DNA from: Trueperaceae bacterium | Lineage (GTDB): Bacteria > Deinococcota > Deinococci > Deinococcales > Trueperaceae | Assembly: GCA_011390455.1 (NCBI GenBank) | Contig: JAABSI010000036.1 | Location: forward strand, 1 to 27,585 | DNA length: 27,585 nt | Reading direction: 5' to 3' | Part shown: one piece after another, positions 1 to 7,147 of the stretch | Layout: each line of letters begins with the position of its first letter | Numbering within the stretch: the stretch's first letter is position 1 | Notes under the pieces: generated by a model | Databases searched by the model: none | What the model was told of the DNA's origin: nothing | Seen by the model: the letters and a program-made list of their open reading frames with translations, nothing else | Position numbers and translations under genes: made by a program

Positions 1-547
1 GGAGGTCCTCGCCCCACACGTTGCGCTCGATCTCGATGCGCGAATACACGCGGCCTGGCTGGCCGGCGAGGAACGCGAGCAGATCGAGCTCCCGAGGCGA
101 CAGCTTCACCTCGGTGCCCGCCCACCACACCTGCTTGCGCATCGCGTCCAACGTCAGCTCACCGACCGTCGTCGGGGCGCCGCCGTGGTGCTTGCGCAAC
201 TGCACGCCCACCCGAGCGACCAGTTCCTCGATGTGGAAGGGCTTCGCGAGGTAGTCGTCGGCGCCGGCGTTGAGCATCTCGACCTTGGTGGCGACGTCGT
301 CGGCGGCCGTGAGGATCAGGATCGGCGTCGCGTCGGTGCGGCGCACGCGGCGGGCGATCTCGGCGCCCGACAGGTCGGGCAGGCCGAGGTCGAGGACGAT
401 CAAGTCGGGCTTGAGCTCGCGGATGCCGGCCAAGCCCCGCATCCCTCCGTCGAACGCATGGACCTCGTGTCCGGCCTCCTCGAGTTCGAGGGTGAGCAGG
501 CGGGTGATGTCGAGGTCGTCCTCCACGATCACGATGCGGTGGGCCAC
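1..547 (-). CDS. OmpR/PhoB-type response regulator (C-terminus cut by window edge)
   Basis: Transcription regulator of a two-component system. Reading inward from a GTG at 547, the receiver domain shows the acidic pair E9-D10-D11, the phospho-acceptor D53 in IVLDLGLPD, T80 and K102 in DYLAKPF. A winged-helix effector domain follows (LSPRELDLLAFLAGQPGRV, then SRIEIERNVWGEDL), where the window ends; only the last part of the recognition wing is missing. The start is supported by a near-perfect Shine-Dalgarno sequence, GGAGGTGATC, which also contains the stop codon of the upstream gene; the two genes are 5 nt apart and probably co-transcribed and coupled. No partner histidine kinase is visible here; it may lie beyond the left edge. 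The domain type is clear; the regulon cannot be told from this sequence. Confidence 0.93.
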   Translation of the reverse strand, partial: MAHRIVIVEDDLDITRLLTLELEEAGHEVHAFDGGMRGLAGIRELKPDLIVLDLGLPDLSGAEIARRVRRTDATPILILTAADDVATKVEMLNAGADDYLAKPFHIEELVARVGVQLRKHHGGAPTTVGELTLDAMRKQVWWAGTEVKLSPRELDLLAFLAGQPGRVYSRIEIERNVWGEDL

Positions 548-552
548 GGCGA

Positions 553-936
553 TCACCTCCGGGTGACGAGGACGAGCGCGATCCCGCGCTCGAGGCGCAA
601 CCAGTCGCGCAACGACACCGGCTCGTCCGCTTCGGGGAAGCGCACCAGGATGTCGGCTCGATCGTCGGCGACGCGCCCGAAGATGGCGCGCGCGCCCGAC
701 AGCACCTCGGCCTTCTCGGCGTCGGTCGCATCGGGCGGGAAGACCAGCAGGCGCAACTCGGTGCCGGCGTCGAGCGCATGGTCGACGATCAGGTGGCCCC
801 CCTCGGTCACGCGCCCGCTCGAGTACACCGTCAACAGGTCGGGCGACACCAGCCGCAGTTCGGTCCCCACCGGGAACGCCGGCAGCCCCGCGAGGGTCTG
901 GGCGATCAAGAACCCGAAGAGCAGCTCCGAAGCCAT
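553..936 (-). CDS. Hypothetical protein, 127 aa, upstream of response regulator
   Basis: I do not recognise this family. The N-terminus (ASELLFGFLIAQTLAGLPAF) is moderately hydrophobic and could be a membrane anchor or buried helix. The rest is a soluble-looking domain with several beta-like stretches (TELRLVSPDLLTVYSSGRV, TELRLLVFPP) and a C-terminal SLRDWLRLERGIALVLV. Its reading frame is supported by a TAGCAT hexamer 6 nt before the ATG (a leaderless-type promoter) and by close coupling to the response regulator, whose ribosome-binding site overlaps this gene's stop codon. The context suggests a role linked to the same two-component system, but no function can be assigned. Confidence 0.75.
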   Translation of the reverse strand: MASELLFGFLIAQTLAGLPAFPVGTELRLVSPDLLTVYSSGRVTEGGHLIVDHALDAGTELRLLVFPPDATDAEKAEVLSGARAIFGRVADDRADILVRFPEADEPVSLRDWLRLERGIALVLVTRR

Positions 937-942
937 GCACGC

Positions 943-948
943 ATGCTA
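943..948 (-). promoter_or_regulatory. Candidate -10 (TAGCAT), leaderless type, for the 127-aa gene
   Basis: TAGCAT on the minus strand lies exactly 6 nt upstream of the ATG at 936. This TANNNT spacing recurs before many starts in the window and implies transcription beginning at or next to the start codon. No convincing -35 is seen. Confidence 0.5.
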
Positions 949-1095
949 CCAGCGCCCCCCTTCGCCCTCCGGGGCGCAGCGCGCCCGGCCTTCAGGCTTC
1001 CTTCACGCGCCACGGGCCCTCGGCGCGGCGCCGCTCCGGATCGGGCGCACGAGCCCTGGCCCACGCACGGCAGCGCACGCGCTGCGCGAAGGCGG

Positions 1096-1101
1096 TACCA
1101 T
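1096..1101 (+). promoter_or_regulatory. Candidate -10 (TACCAT) for the TPR/membrane gene
   Basis: TACCAT ends 11 nt before the ATG at 1113, which would give a leader of only a few nucleotides. The gene at 4431 has the similar TACCGT at the same distance. The rest of the 937-1112 gap is divergent upstream DNA in which I see no further gene or repeat. Confidence 0.35.
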
Positions 1102-1112
1102 GTCGCGCAACC

Positions 1113-2741
1113 ATGCGCCGACGCAGCCACCGCCTCCCCGTGTTCCGGACCCTCGCCCTCCTGGCGATCGCGTGGTCGGCGGCGATCGCGTTCGGGCAAG
1201 CCTTCTCCGCCGACCGCTACCTCGAGGAGTGCCTGCGCTTCGAGGCCGGGGGTGATCTGGGCACCGCACGGGGCAGCTGCCTGAACGCCCTGGAGATCGA
1301 GCCCGACCTCGTCGACGCCCAGCTGGCCTTGGCGCGGATCGAGTTCGGCCTCGGCGAACTGGCCAGCGCGGAGTCCCGCCTCATGCGGATCCGCGGGCGC
1401 GTGCCGGGCGCGGAACCGGCGGTGCTGCTCGCCGAGATCGCCTTCGCTTCGGAGCGCATCGACGAGGCCGCCGCCCAGACGGCCACCGCACGCTCGCTCC
1501 TGGAGCGTCAAGACGACCTCGGGCTGCGCGCGCGGGTGGCCTTCCTCGAGGGCCGCATCGCTGAGGCTCGAGGCGAGATCGACGCTGCGTTGGCCGCCTA
1601 CGCCGAGGCGGTGGCGGCCGATGGACTCTCGGTGCGCTACCGCCTGGCGAGCGCCGAGCTCCGGTACCGGCTGGGCGACTTGGACGGTGCGCTCGCGGAG
1701 CTGCGCGGGTTCGAGGCGCTCTCGGGCGGGGCGTTGGACGCCGACGTCAAGTCGCTCATCGGCCGCACGCTCTGGGCGCAAGGCGCCTCGAACGAGGCCG
1801 CCGGTCAGATCGAGACGGCCCTCGCCCTGCGCACCCTGCGCGACTCGTCGGCCCAGGCCGCCGACCTCCGCGCGCTCTCGGTCCTGTACTTCGGCCAGGG
1901 CGACGTCGAGGGGGGCGGGCTCGCGCTGCGCGAGGCGCTGCGCCGCGGCAACCTCATCGAGCAGTTCGACGGCAACACGATGCTCTGGCTGCTGGTGCTG
2001 ACGGTGCTCCTGGCCGTCCACCTGGTGGGCGAAGCGCGCCACGGCGGGCTGGTCTCGACCGCGGCCGAGGGGCCCAGACCCTGGTCGCTCGGGCAGGCGT
2101 ACGGGATCCTGCTCACCAGCGTGCTCGTCGGCGCATCGGCCTCGATCGTCTACGGCGTGTTGGTGCACGACAACTTGCTCGTCCTGCTCACGCCCTACCA
2201 GCAGCACGAGGCGCGCTCCGTCTTCCTGATCGTCTTCGCCGTCACGATCGCCGGGCTCTCCTGGTGGCGCGTGCGGCGCAACGGCTGGGACGCCGGTGAG
2301 CGTCTGCTCGGACGCACCGACGGCGTGTTGAGCGGCGTGCTCGTGGGGGCGTTGCTGTACGGGGGCTTCCTCGCGTACCTGCTCTACGTGCCGCGAGGCG
2401 GCGCCGCCGGTCCCTTCTTCCTCGACCTGGCCTCGCTCACGCCGCTGCGCGTCGCCGCGCTCGCCGCGATCCCGCTCGCCGAGCCGTTCTTCCGGGGCGT
2501 CCTCCGGCCTGCCGCGACGCTGCGCTACGGCGGCCCCCTGACGGTGATCGTCGTCGGGCTGGCGTGGGCGCTGACCTTCGCGACGCCGCTGCTCGCGCTC
2601 GTACCGGCAGGCTTGGCGCTCGCCGAGATCGATCGCCGTCGGCCCAACGGTCTCGCCGCCGCCACCGCGCTCTGGGTCGCCTGGCTCGGGATCGCCGCGA
2701 CGGTCGCGGTCTCGCCCTTCGTCCGCAGCCTCTTCCTCTGA
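1113..2741 (+). CDS. TPR protein with C-terminal degenerate CPBP-like membrane domain
   Basis: A 542-aa protein with three parts. Residues ~10-30 form a signal peptide or first membrane helix (FRTLALLAIAWSAAIAFG). Residues ~35-280 are alpha-helical TPR-like repeats typical of protein-protein scaffolds (such as LDGALAELRGFEAL and SNEAAGQIETALAL). From ~residue 290 there are about seven hydrophobic segments. Near residues 456-462 is AEPFFRG, which resembles motif 1 (EExxxR) of CPBP/Abi intramembrane proteases, with E457 and R461 kept but the first Glu replaced by Ala. The later conserved His motif is not evident (LTFATPLL lies where FxxxH might be), so proteolytic activity is doubtful. It probably displays the TPR region outside the cytoplasm. 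A small unknown gene follows after 7 nt. The TPR and membrane parts are secure; the CPBP link is tentative. Confidence 0.75.
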   Translation: MRRRSHRLPVFRTLALLAIAWSAAIAFGQAFSADRYLEECLRFEAGGDLGTARGSCLNALEIEPDLVDAQLALARIEFGLGELASAESRLMRIRGRVPGAEPAVLLAEIAFASERIDEAAAQTATARSLLERQDDLGLRARVAFLEGRIAEARGEIDAALAAYAEAVAADGLSVRYRLASAELRYRLGDLDGALAELRGFEALSGGALDADVKSLIGRTLWAQGASNEAAGQIETALALRTLRDSSAQAADLRALSVLYFGQGDVEGGGLALREALRRGNLIEQFDGNTMLWLLVLTVLLAVHLVGEARHGGLVSTAAEGPRPWSLGQAYGILLTSVLVGASASIVYGVLVHDNLLVLLTPYQQHEARSVFLIVFAVTIAGLSWWRVRRNGWDAGERLLGRTDGVLSGVLVGALLYGGFLAYLLYVPRGGAAGPFFLDLASLTPLRVAALAAIPLAEPFFRGVLRPAATLRYGGPLTVIVVGLAWALTFATPLLALVPAGLALAEIDRRRPNGLAAATALWVAWLGIAATVAVSPFVRSLFL

Positions 2742-2748
2742 CGCCGGC

Positions 2749-3135
2749 ATGCCGGCCCCCGACGACTGGCTCGCGCGTCCCCTGTGGGCTCTGGACGCCG
2801 GCGGGCGCGGCTTCGCGCCGATCACCTGGCGCGACGACCTAGGCTTGGCGGGGATGCTCTTCGCCGACCGGGCGGCGGCGGACCGGCACCTCGCGCGCGT
2901 GCGCGGCGCACGCGCTCGGGCCGCCGCGTCGCGGCGCCCCGACGTGCGGCTCATCGAGCTCGCCGAAGACGACCTGCGGGCCCGCGAGGAATGGCTGAAC
3001 GCCGTCCTGCACGCCGGAGCCGCCCGCGTCGCGTTCGATCTCGACCCGGGCGACGCGACGCCCGCCACCTTCGAGCTCACCGGCGCCCTGCTCGCCGAGG
3101 TGCTCGGCCACAAGCGCGGGCTCGCCTGCTTCTGA
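2749..3135 (+). CDS. Hypothetical protein, 128 aa
   Basis: Small soluble protein I do not recognise. It begins MPAPDDWLARPLWALD and contains a segment, FAPITWRDDLGLAGMLFAD, followed by a charged helix rich in Arg and Ala, then EEWLNAVLHAGAARVAFDLDPGD. There is no signal peptide or membrane segment. It starts 7 nt after the stop of the TPR/membrane gene, so it is probably its operon partner. Its stop lies 1 nt from the stop of the convergent glycosyltransferase gene. Codon use matches its neighbours, and the fit between flanking genes supports it as real. Confidence 0.7.
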   Translation: MPAPDDWLARPLWALDAGGRGFAPITWRDDLGLAGMLFADRAAADRHLARVRGARARAAASRRPDVRLIELAEDDLRAREEWLNAVLHAGAARVAFDLDPGDATPATFELTGALLAEVLGHKRGLACF

Positions 3136-3136
3136 C

Positions 3137-4366
3137 CTACCGCGCGCGGCGTTCCCGCGCGGCCGCCTGCTCCACCCCCGCGGCCGCGCGCTGCGCCGCG
3201 CGCAGCGCGCTCAGCGGGTAGCTCCGGCCGCGCCACGCCACCGAGCCGCGGCGGAGCACGCGCACGGTCGAGCGCAGCAGCGCCACCACCAGCCACGAAG
3301 TGCTCAGCGGATGCCACACCCCGAGCCACGCCGGGTGGCCGGCCCGCCGGCCGTGGGCGGCGTACGCGCCCAGCACGCAGGCCACGATCCCCATCGCGAC
3401 CGCGCGGGCCCAGGGCTCGGGCGCGACCAGGGCCGCGAACGGAAGCACGTGGGTCCCCACCAGGGCGCCGGCAGCGAGCACCGCGACCGACGGTCGGAAG
3501 CCGACCCCGACGAAGGCGTTCTTCTCGAGCCCGGCGAGCGCCGCGGCGAGCGTCGGGTACCAGGCGAGCGCCACCAGATCCGGAGCGAACGCGACCGCAC
3601 TCAGCCCGCCGCTGGCCTTCACCGCCCGCGCCAGCGCCAGGTCGTCGTCCGGGCGCGCCCGGACCGCGGCGAGCCCACCGGCCCGCTCCAGAGCGGTCCG
3701 CCGGTACAGCCCGAAGGCGCCGATGCCCAACGTCCGCGGCGAGCCCGGGTCGCGCGCCTCCCACGGTCGTACGAGCACCGTGAACAACAGCGAGAAGGCG
3801 GCCAAGAACCCCCGCAGCGCCGGCCCGCGCGCCTCGAACCGCGGGATCAACGCGACGTGGTCGAGGCGCTCGCGCTCCGCCCAGCCGAGGGCGGCGCGCG
3901 CGGCGGCCGGGTGGAGGCGCACGTCCGCATCGGTCAGGAGCACCCAGGGCGCGCTCGTCGCCGCGACGCCGGTTGCCTGGGCGTGCACCTTGCCGAGCCA
4001 GTCCGGCGGCGGTTCCGCCCCCCGGAGCACCCGGGCGCGGACGTCGCCGGCGAAGGCCCGCTCCAGCACCTCGGCGGTGGCATCGCTCGAACGATCGTCC
4101 ACGACCACCACCTCGAGCGCCGGATGGTCGAGCGCCAGCCAGGACCGGGCGGCCCGCTCCAGCGAGGCCGCGTCGGCCGCCGTGCCGGCCTCGTCGCGCG
4201 CCGCGACCACGACGGCGAGCGCCGGCAAGGCGCCGCCGGCTCGGTCGCCGGCCCCGAGCACCGGCACGCTCCGCAGCCGCGTCCACCAGTAGAGCGGCAG
4301 CGCCACCCAGAGGGCCGCCGCGACCAGCAGCGCGACGAACAGCGGAACGGAACCGAAGGCGGTCAT
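3137..4366 (-). CDS. Membrane-bound glycosyltransferase family 2 (HpnB-like)
   Basis: A 409-aa enzyme predicted to move a sugar from a nucleotide-sugar donor to a lipid or polyprenyl acceptor at the membrane. It has an N-terminal helix (residues ~7-26), then a GT-A domain with VVVDDRSSDATAEV (~87-100), the metal-binding DAD at 146-148 (LLTDADV), a PPDWLGKVHAQATG segment as in hopanoid-associated HpnB-like enzymes, and RPDDDLALARAVK (~239-250) as the probable catalytic acidic motif. Three or four C-terminal membrane segments follow. I chose the ATG at 4366 over an in-frame start further upstream: the longer form would run into the divergent gene, and TAGCCT stands 7 nt before this ATG. The family is secure; acceptor and product are unknown, as no hopanoid or carotenoid genes are nearby. 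Confidence 0.88.
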   Translation of the reverse strand: MTAFGSVPLFVALLVAAALWVALPLYWWTRLRSVPVLGAGDRAGGALPALAVVVAARDEAGTAADAASLERAARSWLALDHPALEVVVVDDRSSDATAEVLERAFAGDVRARVLRGAEPPPDWLGKVHAQATGVAATSAPWVLLTDADVRLHPAAARAALGWAERERLDHVALIPRFEARGPALRGFLAAFSLLFTVLVRPWEARDPGSPRTLGIGAFGLYRRTALERAGGLAAVRARPDDDLALARAVKASGGLSAVAFAPDLVALAWYPTLAAALAGLEKNAFVGVGFRPSVAVLAAGALVGTHVLPFAALVAPEPWARAVAMGIVACVLGAYAAHGRRAGHPAWLGVWHPLSTSWLVVALLRSTVRVLRRGSVAWRGRSYPLSALRAAQRAAAGVEQAAARERRAR

Positions 4367-4373
4367 CGCCCCG

Positions 4374-4379
4374 AGGCTA
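4374..4379 (-). promoter_or_regulatory. Candidate -10 (TAGCCT), leaderless type, for the glycosyltransferase gene
   Basis: TAGCCT on the minus strand lies 7 nt before the ATG at 4366. It supports the shorter start for this gene. The divergent promoter for the gene at 4431 is only about 35 bp away. Confidence 0.5.
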
Positions 4380-4413
4380 CGTCGTCGGGGCCAAGCGCGA
4401 CCGCGCGCCCTGG

Positions 4414-4419
4414 TACCGT
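4414..4419 (+). promoter_or_regulatory. Candidate -10 (TACCGT) for the ruvA operon
   Basis: TACCGT ends 11 nt before the ATG at 4431, with GGAAG as a weak ribosome-binding site between them. The spacing matches that of TACCAT before the gene at 1113. Confidence 0.35.
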
Positions 4420-4430
4420 GGGAAGCGACC

Positions 4431-5207
4431 ATGGTGGTCCCCTCGAACCCCGACCTCGCCGCCCTCGCGCGCTGGGCGCTCGTCCCACGCGTGCTTCACG
4501 ACGTGGTCGACCCCGACCCCGCCGTGGAGCTGCTCGAGCGCCCCCGCCCCCACCCGATCGTGCGCCGGTACCACGGCGCGGCGCGCAGCGCGCCGGACGG
4601 CGCCCTGACGCTCGTCGACGCCGCCGCCGTCACCGAACCGCACCCCGAACGGATCCCGGTGCTCGCGTCGGCCAAGATGGGCGAGCTGATGCCCGAGGTG
4701 CGCCGGCTCGTGGCCCTCGACGTCCCGGCGCTCGCCCTCGACCTCACCCACCTGGGCGACGTCGCCCCGTTCGGCTCGAACCCGTGGCGGCCCCGGACCC
4801 GCGAGGACCTCGCCGAGCTCGCTGCCGCGGCCGGACGCCCGGTGTGGCTGATCGGCGTGGCCTCGGCGGACGACGCGGCCGTCGCCGCCGAGGCCGGCCT
4901 CGACGCGATCGTCGTCGACGCGGCCGTCGGCCGGCATCTGGGCGGACCCGCGACTGCCGACGTCCTCCCCGAGGTCGTCGACGCGGTGGCGGGGATGCTG
5001 CGGGTGCTCGCCGGCGGGCACGTCGGCGGCGGCCTCGACGTGTTCCGGCTGCTCGCCCTGGGCGCCGACGCCGTGGTCGTGGCCGGCGACCGGCCCACGT
5101 CGGCGCTCGAGGAGGAGCTGCGCTACGCGCTCCGCCTCACCGGCTGCGCGACCCTGGCCGACGTCGGCTACGACGCCCTGTTCGAGCCGCTGTTCGGCGA
5201 ACCGTGA
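4431..5207 (+). CDS. FMN-dependent alpha-hydroxy-acid dehydrogenase-like protein, active site degraded
   Basis: A 258-aa TIM-barrel protein related to the lactate oxidase/LldD family, most clearly in the C-terminal half: a GVASADDAAVAAEAGLDAIVVD stretch interrupted by family-like positions, DVLPEVVDAV (177-186) and LDVFRLLALGADAVVV (202-217). It is much shorter than the usual 350-400 aa; the N-terminal part that carries substrate-binding Tyr residues is missing or unrecognisable. The catalytic His of the SNHGxRQLDG motif is Ala165 (DAAVGRHLGG, 163-172). The Lys of the LKG motif is Ile141, and the FMN-phosphate Arg of GGVRxGxD is lost in GGHVGGGLD (195-203). It is therefore probably not an active oxidase. 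Its stop overlaps the GTG start of ruvA (GTGA), which implies translational coupling. Family assignment is good; function is unknown. Confidence 0.78.
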   Translation: MVVPSNPDLAALARWALVPRVLHDVVDPDPAVELLERPRPHPIVRRYHGAARSAPDGALTLVDAAAVTEPHPERIPVLASAKMGELMPEVRRLVALDVPALALDLTHLGDVAPFGSNPWRPRTREDLAELAAAAGRPVWLIGVASADDAAVAAEAGLDAIVVDAAVGRHLGGPATADVLPEVVDAVAGMLRVLAGGHVGGGLDVFRLLALGADAVVVAGDRPTSALEEELRYALRLTGCATLADVGYDALFEPLFGEP

Positions 5208-5791
5208 TCGCCTTCGTCGAGGGCCCGGTCGAGGAGGTCGCCGCCGACCGCCTCGTGGTGCGCGCCGGTGCGTTCGGCGTCGAGGTGCTCGCCACCCCGC
5301 GGACCCTCGCCACCGCCCGGGTGGGCGTGGTCGTGCGGCTCGCCACCCACCTCGTCGTGCGCGAGGACGGCTGGACCCTGTACGGCTTCGCCGACGCCGA
5401 CGGCCGGGCGCTGTTCCGGCACCTGCTCGGCGTGGGCGGCGTCGGCCCCAAGCTCGCGCTCGGGATCCTCGCCGCGCTGACCCCCGCCCAGGTGGCGCTG
5501 GCGGTGGCCACGGGCGACGCCGCGCTCCTGGCCACCGCCCCGGGCGTCGGCAAACGCACTGCCGAGCGGCTGGTCGTGGAGCTCAAAGGCAAGCTCCCCG
5601 AGGCCCTCGAAGGCGGCGGCGCCCGCAGCGTGCCGGTGCCGTCGGGCGCGGCGGAAGACGCGGTCGCCGCGCTGGTGGCGCTCGGCTACCGCGAGGGCCA
5701 GGTGCGCGGCGTGGTGGCCGAACTGGCCGGTGCCGCGCCGGAGGTGGGGCCGGAGGTGTTGATCCGCAAGGCCCTCGCGCGCTTGCGCTGA
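5204..5791 (+). CDS. ruvA: Holliday junction branch migration protein RuvA
   Basis: RuvA (195 aa) forms the tetramer that binds four-way DNA junctions and loads the RuvB helicase in recombinational repair. Domain I is the OB-fold from [11 protein letters not shown] to about residue 63. Domain II holds two helix-hairpin-helix motifs, [19 protein letters not shown] (~70-88) and [20 protein letters not shown] (~105-125). After a short linker, domain III ([19 protein letters not shown]) is the RuvB-contacting part. Length is normal. The start is a GTG at 5204 overlapping the stop of the upstream gene; no other start gives the conserved first strand. ruvB and ruvC are not in the window. The product assignment is secure. 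Confidence 0.96.
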   Translation: MIAFVEGPVEEVAADRLVVRAGAFGVEVLATPRTLATARVGVVVRLATHLVVREDGWTLYGFADADGRALFRHLLGVGGVGPKLALGILAALTPAQVALAVATGDAALLATAPGVGKRTAERLVVELKGKLPEALEGGGARSVPVPSGAAEDAVAALVALGYREGQVRGVVAELAGAAPEVGPEVLIRKALARLR

Positions 5792-5809
5792 CGAGCGCGC
5801 AGTCGCGTT

Positions 5810-5836
5810 GCGGTTCGGCACAAACCGCCGAACCGC
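5810..5836. terminator. Hairpin downstream of ruvA, possible terminator
   Basis: GCGGTTCGGC (5810-5819) and GCCGAACCGC (5827-5836) form a perfect 10-bp stem with the 7-nt loop ACAAACC, 18 bp after the ruvA stop. No T-tract follows, so intrinsic termination is plausible but unproven. The right arm is also the first unit of the adjoining tandem repeat. Confidence 0.45.
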
Positions 5837-5925
5837 GCACGAAGGCGCCGAACCGCGCCCGCATCCGCCGAAACGCGCCCGAACCCGCCGAACCGCGCGC
5901 GAACGGCGCCGAACCGGGCGCACGC
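5826..5925. repeat. 20-bp tandem repeat, about five units
   Basis: The core CGCCGAA followed by a CGCGC-like stretch recurs at 5826, 5846, 5866, 5886 and 5907: periods of 20, 20, 20 and 21 bp. Units differ by a few substitutions. The array lies between the convergent ends of ruvA and the alanine dehydrogenase gene. The region has stop-free frames, but none has a start or composition that persuades me it is a gene. Confidence 0.8.
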
Positions 5926-5938
5926 GCGCGCCGGCGGC

Positions 5939-7051
5939 TCAGGCCGCGAGGGCGCCCAGCGGGTCGATCGCGGGGAGGTCGAAGGCTTCCGCGACGCCGG
6001 CGTGGGTGAGCTGGCCGCGGAAGGTGTTGAGCCCGCGCGCCAGGACCCGGTCGGCGCGCATGGCGCCGAGCGGGTCGGCGGCGAGCGCCAAGGCGTAGCG
6101 CAGCGTTTGGTTCGAGAGCGCCCGGGTGCTCGTGTTCGGCACCGCGCCCGGCATGTTGGCGACGCCGTAGTGCACCACGCCGTCGACCACGTAGGTCGGG
6201 TGGTCGTGGGTGGTGGGGCGGATCGTCTCGATGCAGCCGCCCTGGTCGACGGCGACGTCCACGATCACCGCGCCGGGCTTCATCGTGCCGAGCATGTCGC
6301 GGGTGACGAGCTTGGGCGCGCGCGCGCCGGGCACCAGCACCCCGCCGATCAGCAGGTCGGCCTGAGCGATCGCCTCGGCGATCGCGCCGGGGTGGCTCGA
6401 GATGGTCTGGAGGCGCCCGCCGAAGACGTCGTCGAGGTAGATCAATCGCTGGTGGCTCACGTCCAGCACGCGCACCCGCGCGCCGAGACCGACCGCCATG
6501 CGCGCCGCGTTGGTGCCCACCACGCCACCACCGAGGATCGCCACGTCCGCCGCATCGACGCCCGGGACCCCGCCCAACAGCAAGCCCCGGCCGCCCAGGA
6601 AACGGCTGAGGTGGTGCGCGCCCACTTGGGTCGCCATCCGCCCGGCCACCTCGCTCATCGGGGTCAGGAGCGGAAGGCCGCCGCTGTCGAGCTGCACGGT
6701 CTCGTACGCCACCGCCGTCGTCCCGGCGGCCATCAGGGCGTCGGTGAGCGGTCGATCGGCCGCGAGGTGCAGGAACGTGAACAGCACCAGGTCGTCGCGC
6801 AGGTACCCGTACTCGGAGGGCGTGGGCTCCTTGACCTTGATCACCATCGACGCCGCCCAGGCTTCCGCGGCGGTGTCGACGATCGCGGCGCCCGCCGCGC
6901 GGTAGGCGTCGTCGTCGAAGCCGCTGCCCGCGCCGGCGGACTGCTCGACGAGCACCTGGTGCCCGGCCGCCACCAGGGACTGGACGGCGGCCGGCGGCGC
7001 CGAGACGCGGTACTCGTGGGTCTTGGTCTCTTTGGGGATGCCGATCTGCAT
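5939..7051 (-). CDS. ald: Alanine dehydrogenase
   Basis: Catalyses NAD-dependent interconversion of L-alanine with pyruvate and ammonia in the cytoplasm. The 370-aa length is that of the family. It starts [17 protein letters not shown] with R15, then K74 in IKVKEP and H95 in FTFLHLA (pyruvate and catalytic residues), the Rossmann glycine motif [15 protein letters not shown], and the Asp in VDVAVDQGG. Start at 7051 was chosen because the protein family begins here and GGGAG lies 7 nt upstream; a longer in-frame form would add 27 unconserved residues. TACACT at 7116-7121 would yield a leader of about 57 nt, so unlike many neighbours this gene seems to use a classic ribosome-binding site. It ends facing ruvA across the 20-bp repeat array. 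Confidence 0.96.
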   Translation of the reverse strand: MQIGIPKETKTHEYRVSAPPAAVQSLVAAGHQVLVEQSAGAGSGFDDDAYRAAGAAIVDTAAEAWAASMVIKVKEPTPSEYGYLRDDLVLFTFLHLAADRPLTDALMAAGTTAVAYETVQLDSGGLPLLTPMSEVAGRMATQVGAHHLSRFLGGRGLLLGGVPGVDAADVAILGGGVVGTNAARMAVGLGARVRVLDVSHQRLIYLDDVFGGRLQTISSHPGAIAEAIAQADLLIGGVLVPGARAPKLVTRDMLGTMKPGAVIVDVAVDQGGCIETIRPTTHDHPTYVVDGVVHYGVANMPGAVPNTSTRALSNQTLRYALALAADPLGAMRADRVLARGLNTFRGQLTHAGVAEAFDLPAIDPLGALAA

Positions 7052-7115
7052 GCGCGCGCTCCCGTCGCGGCGGGCCGCTCGCGCGCCCACCTCGAGTGTC
7101 GTGTCGGTTCCCCCA

Positions 7116-7121
7116 AGTGTA
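7116..7121 (-). promoter_or_regulatory. Candidate -10 (TACACT) for ald
   Basis: TACACT on the minus strand, the same hexamer as before the GNAT gene at 17793. No start codon lies 6-7 nt downstream, so the transcript would have a leader of about 57 nt ending in a GGGAG ribosome-binding site before ald. Confidence 0.35.
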
Positions 7122-7147
7122 ATGCCGCGCACGGTCCGGCGGCGGCC

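Noticed and set aside
906..4286. Very long open frame on the minus strand (over 1,100 codons)
   Set aside because: It runs across several well-supported genes in other frames, has an Arg/Ala/Gly-rich low-complexity translation typical of antisense frames in GC-rich DNA, and no recognisable domain.
3311..5203. Long plus-strand extension upstream of ruvA in the same frame
   Set aside because: The extension covers the glycosyltransferase (opposite strand) and the FMN-dehydrogenase-like gene in another frame. RuvA begins at the GTG at 5204, where family similarity starts.
5826..5925. CRISPR array or small repetitive gene
   Set aside because: A 20-bp period with no unique spacers excludes CRISPR. 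Open frames through the repeat lack a supported start and similarity to anything known.
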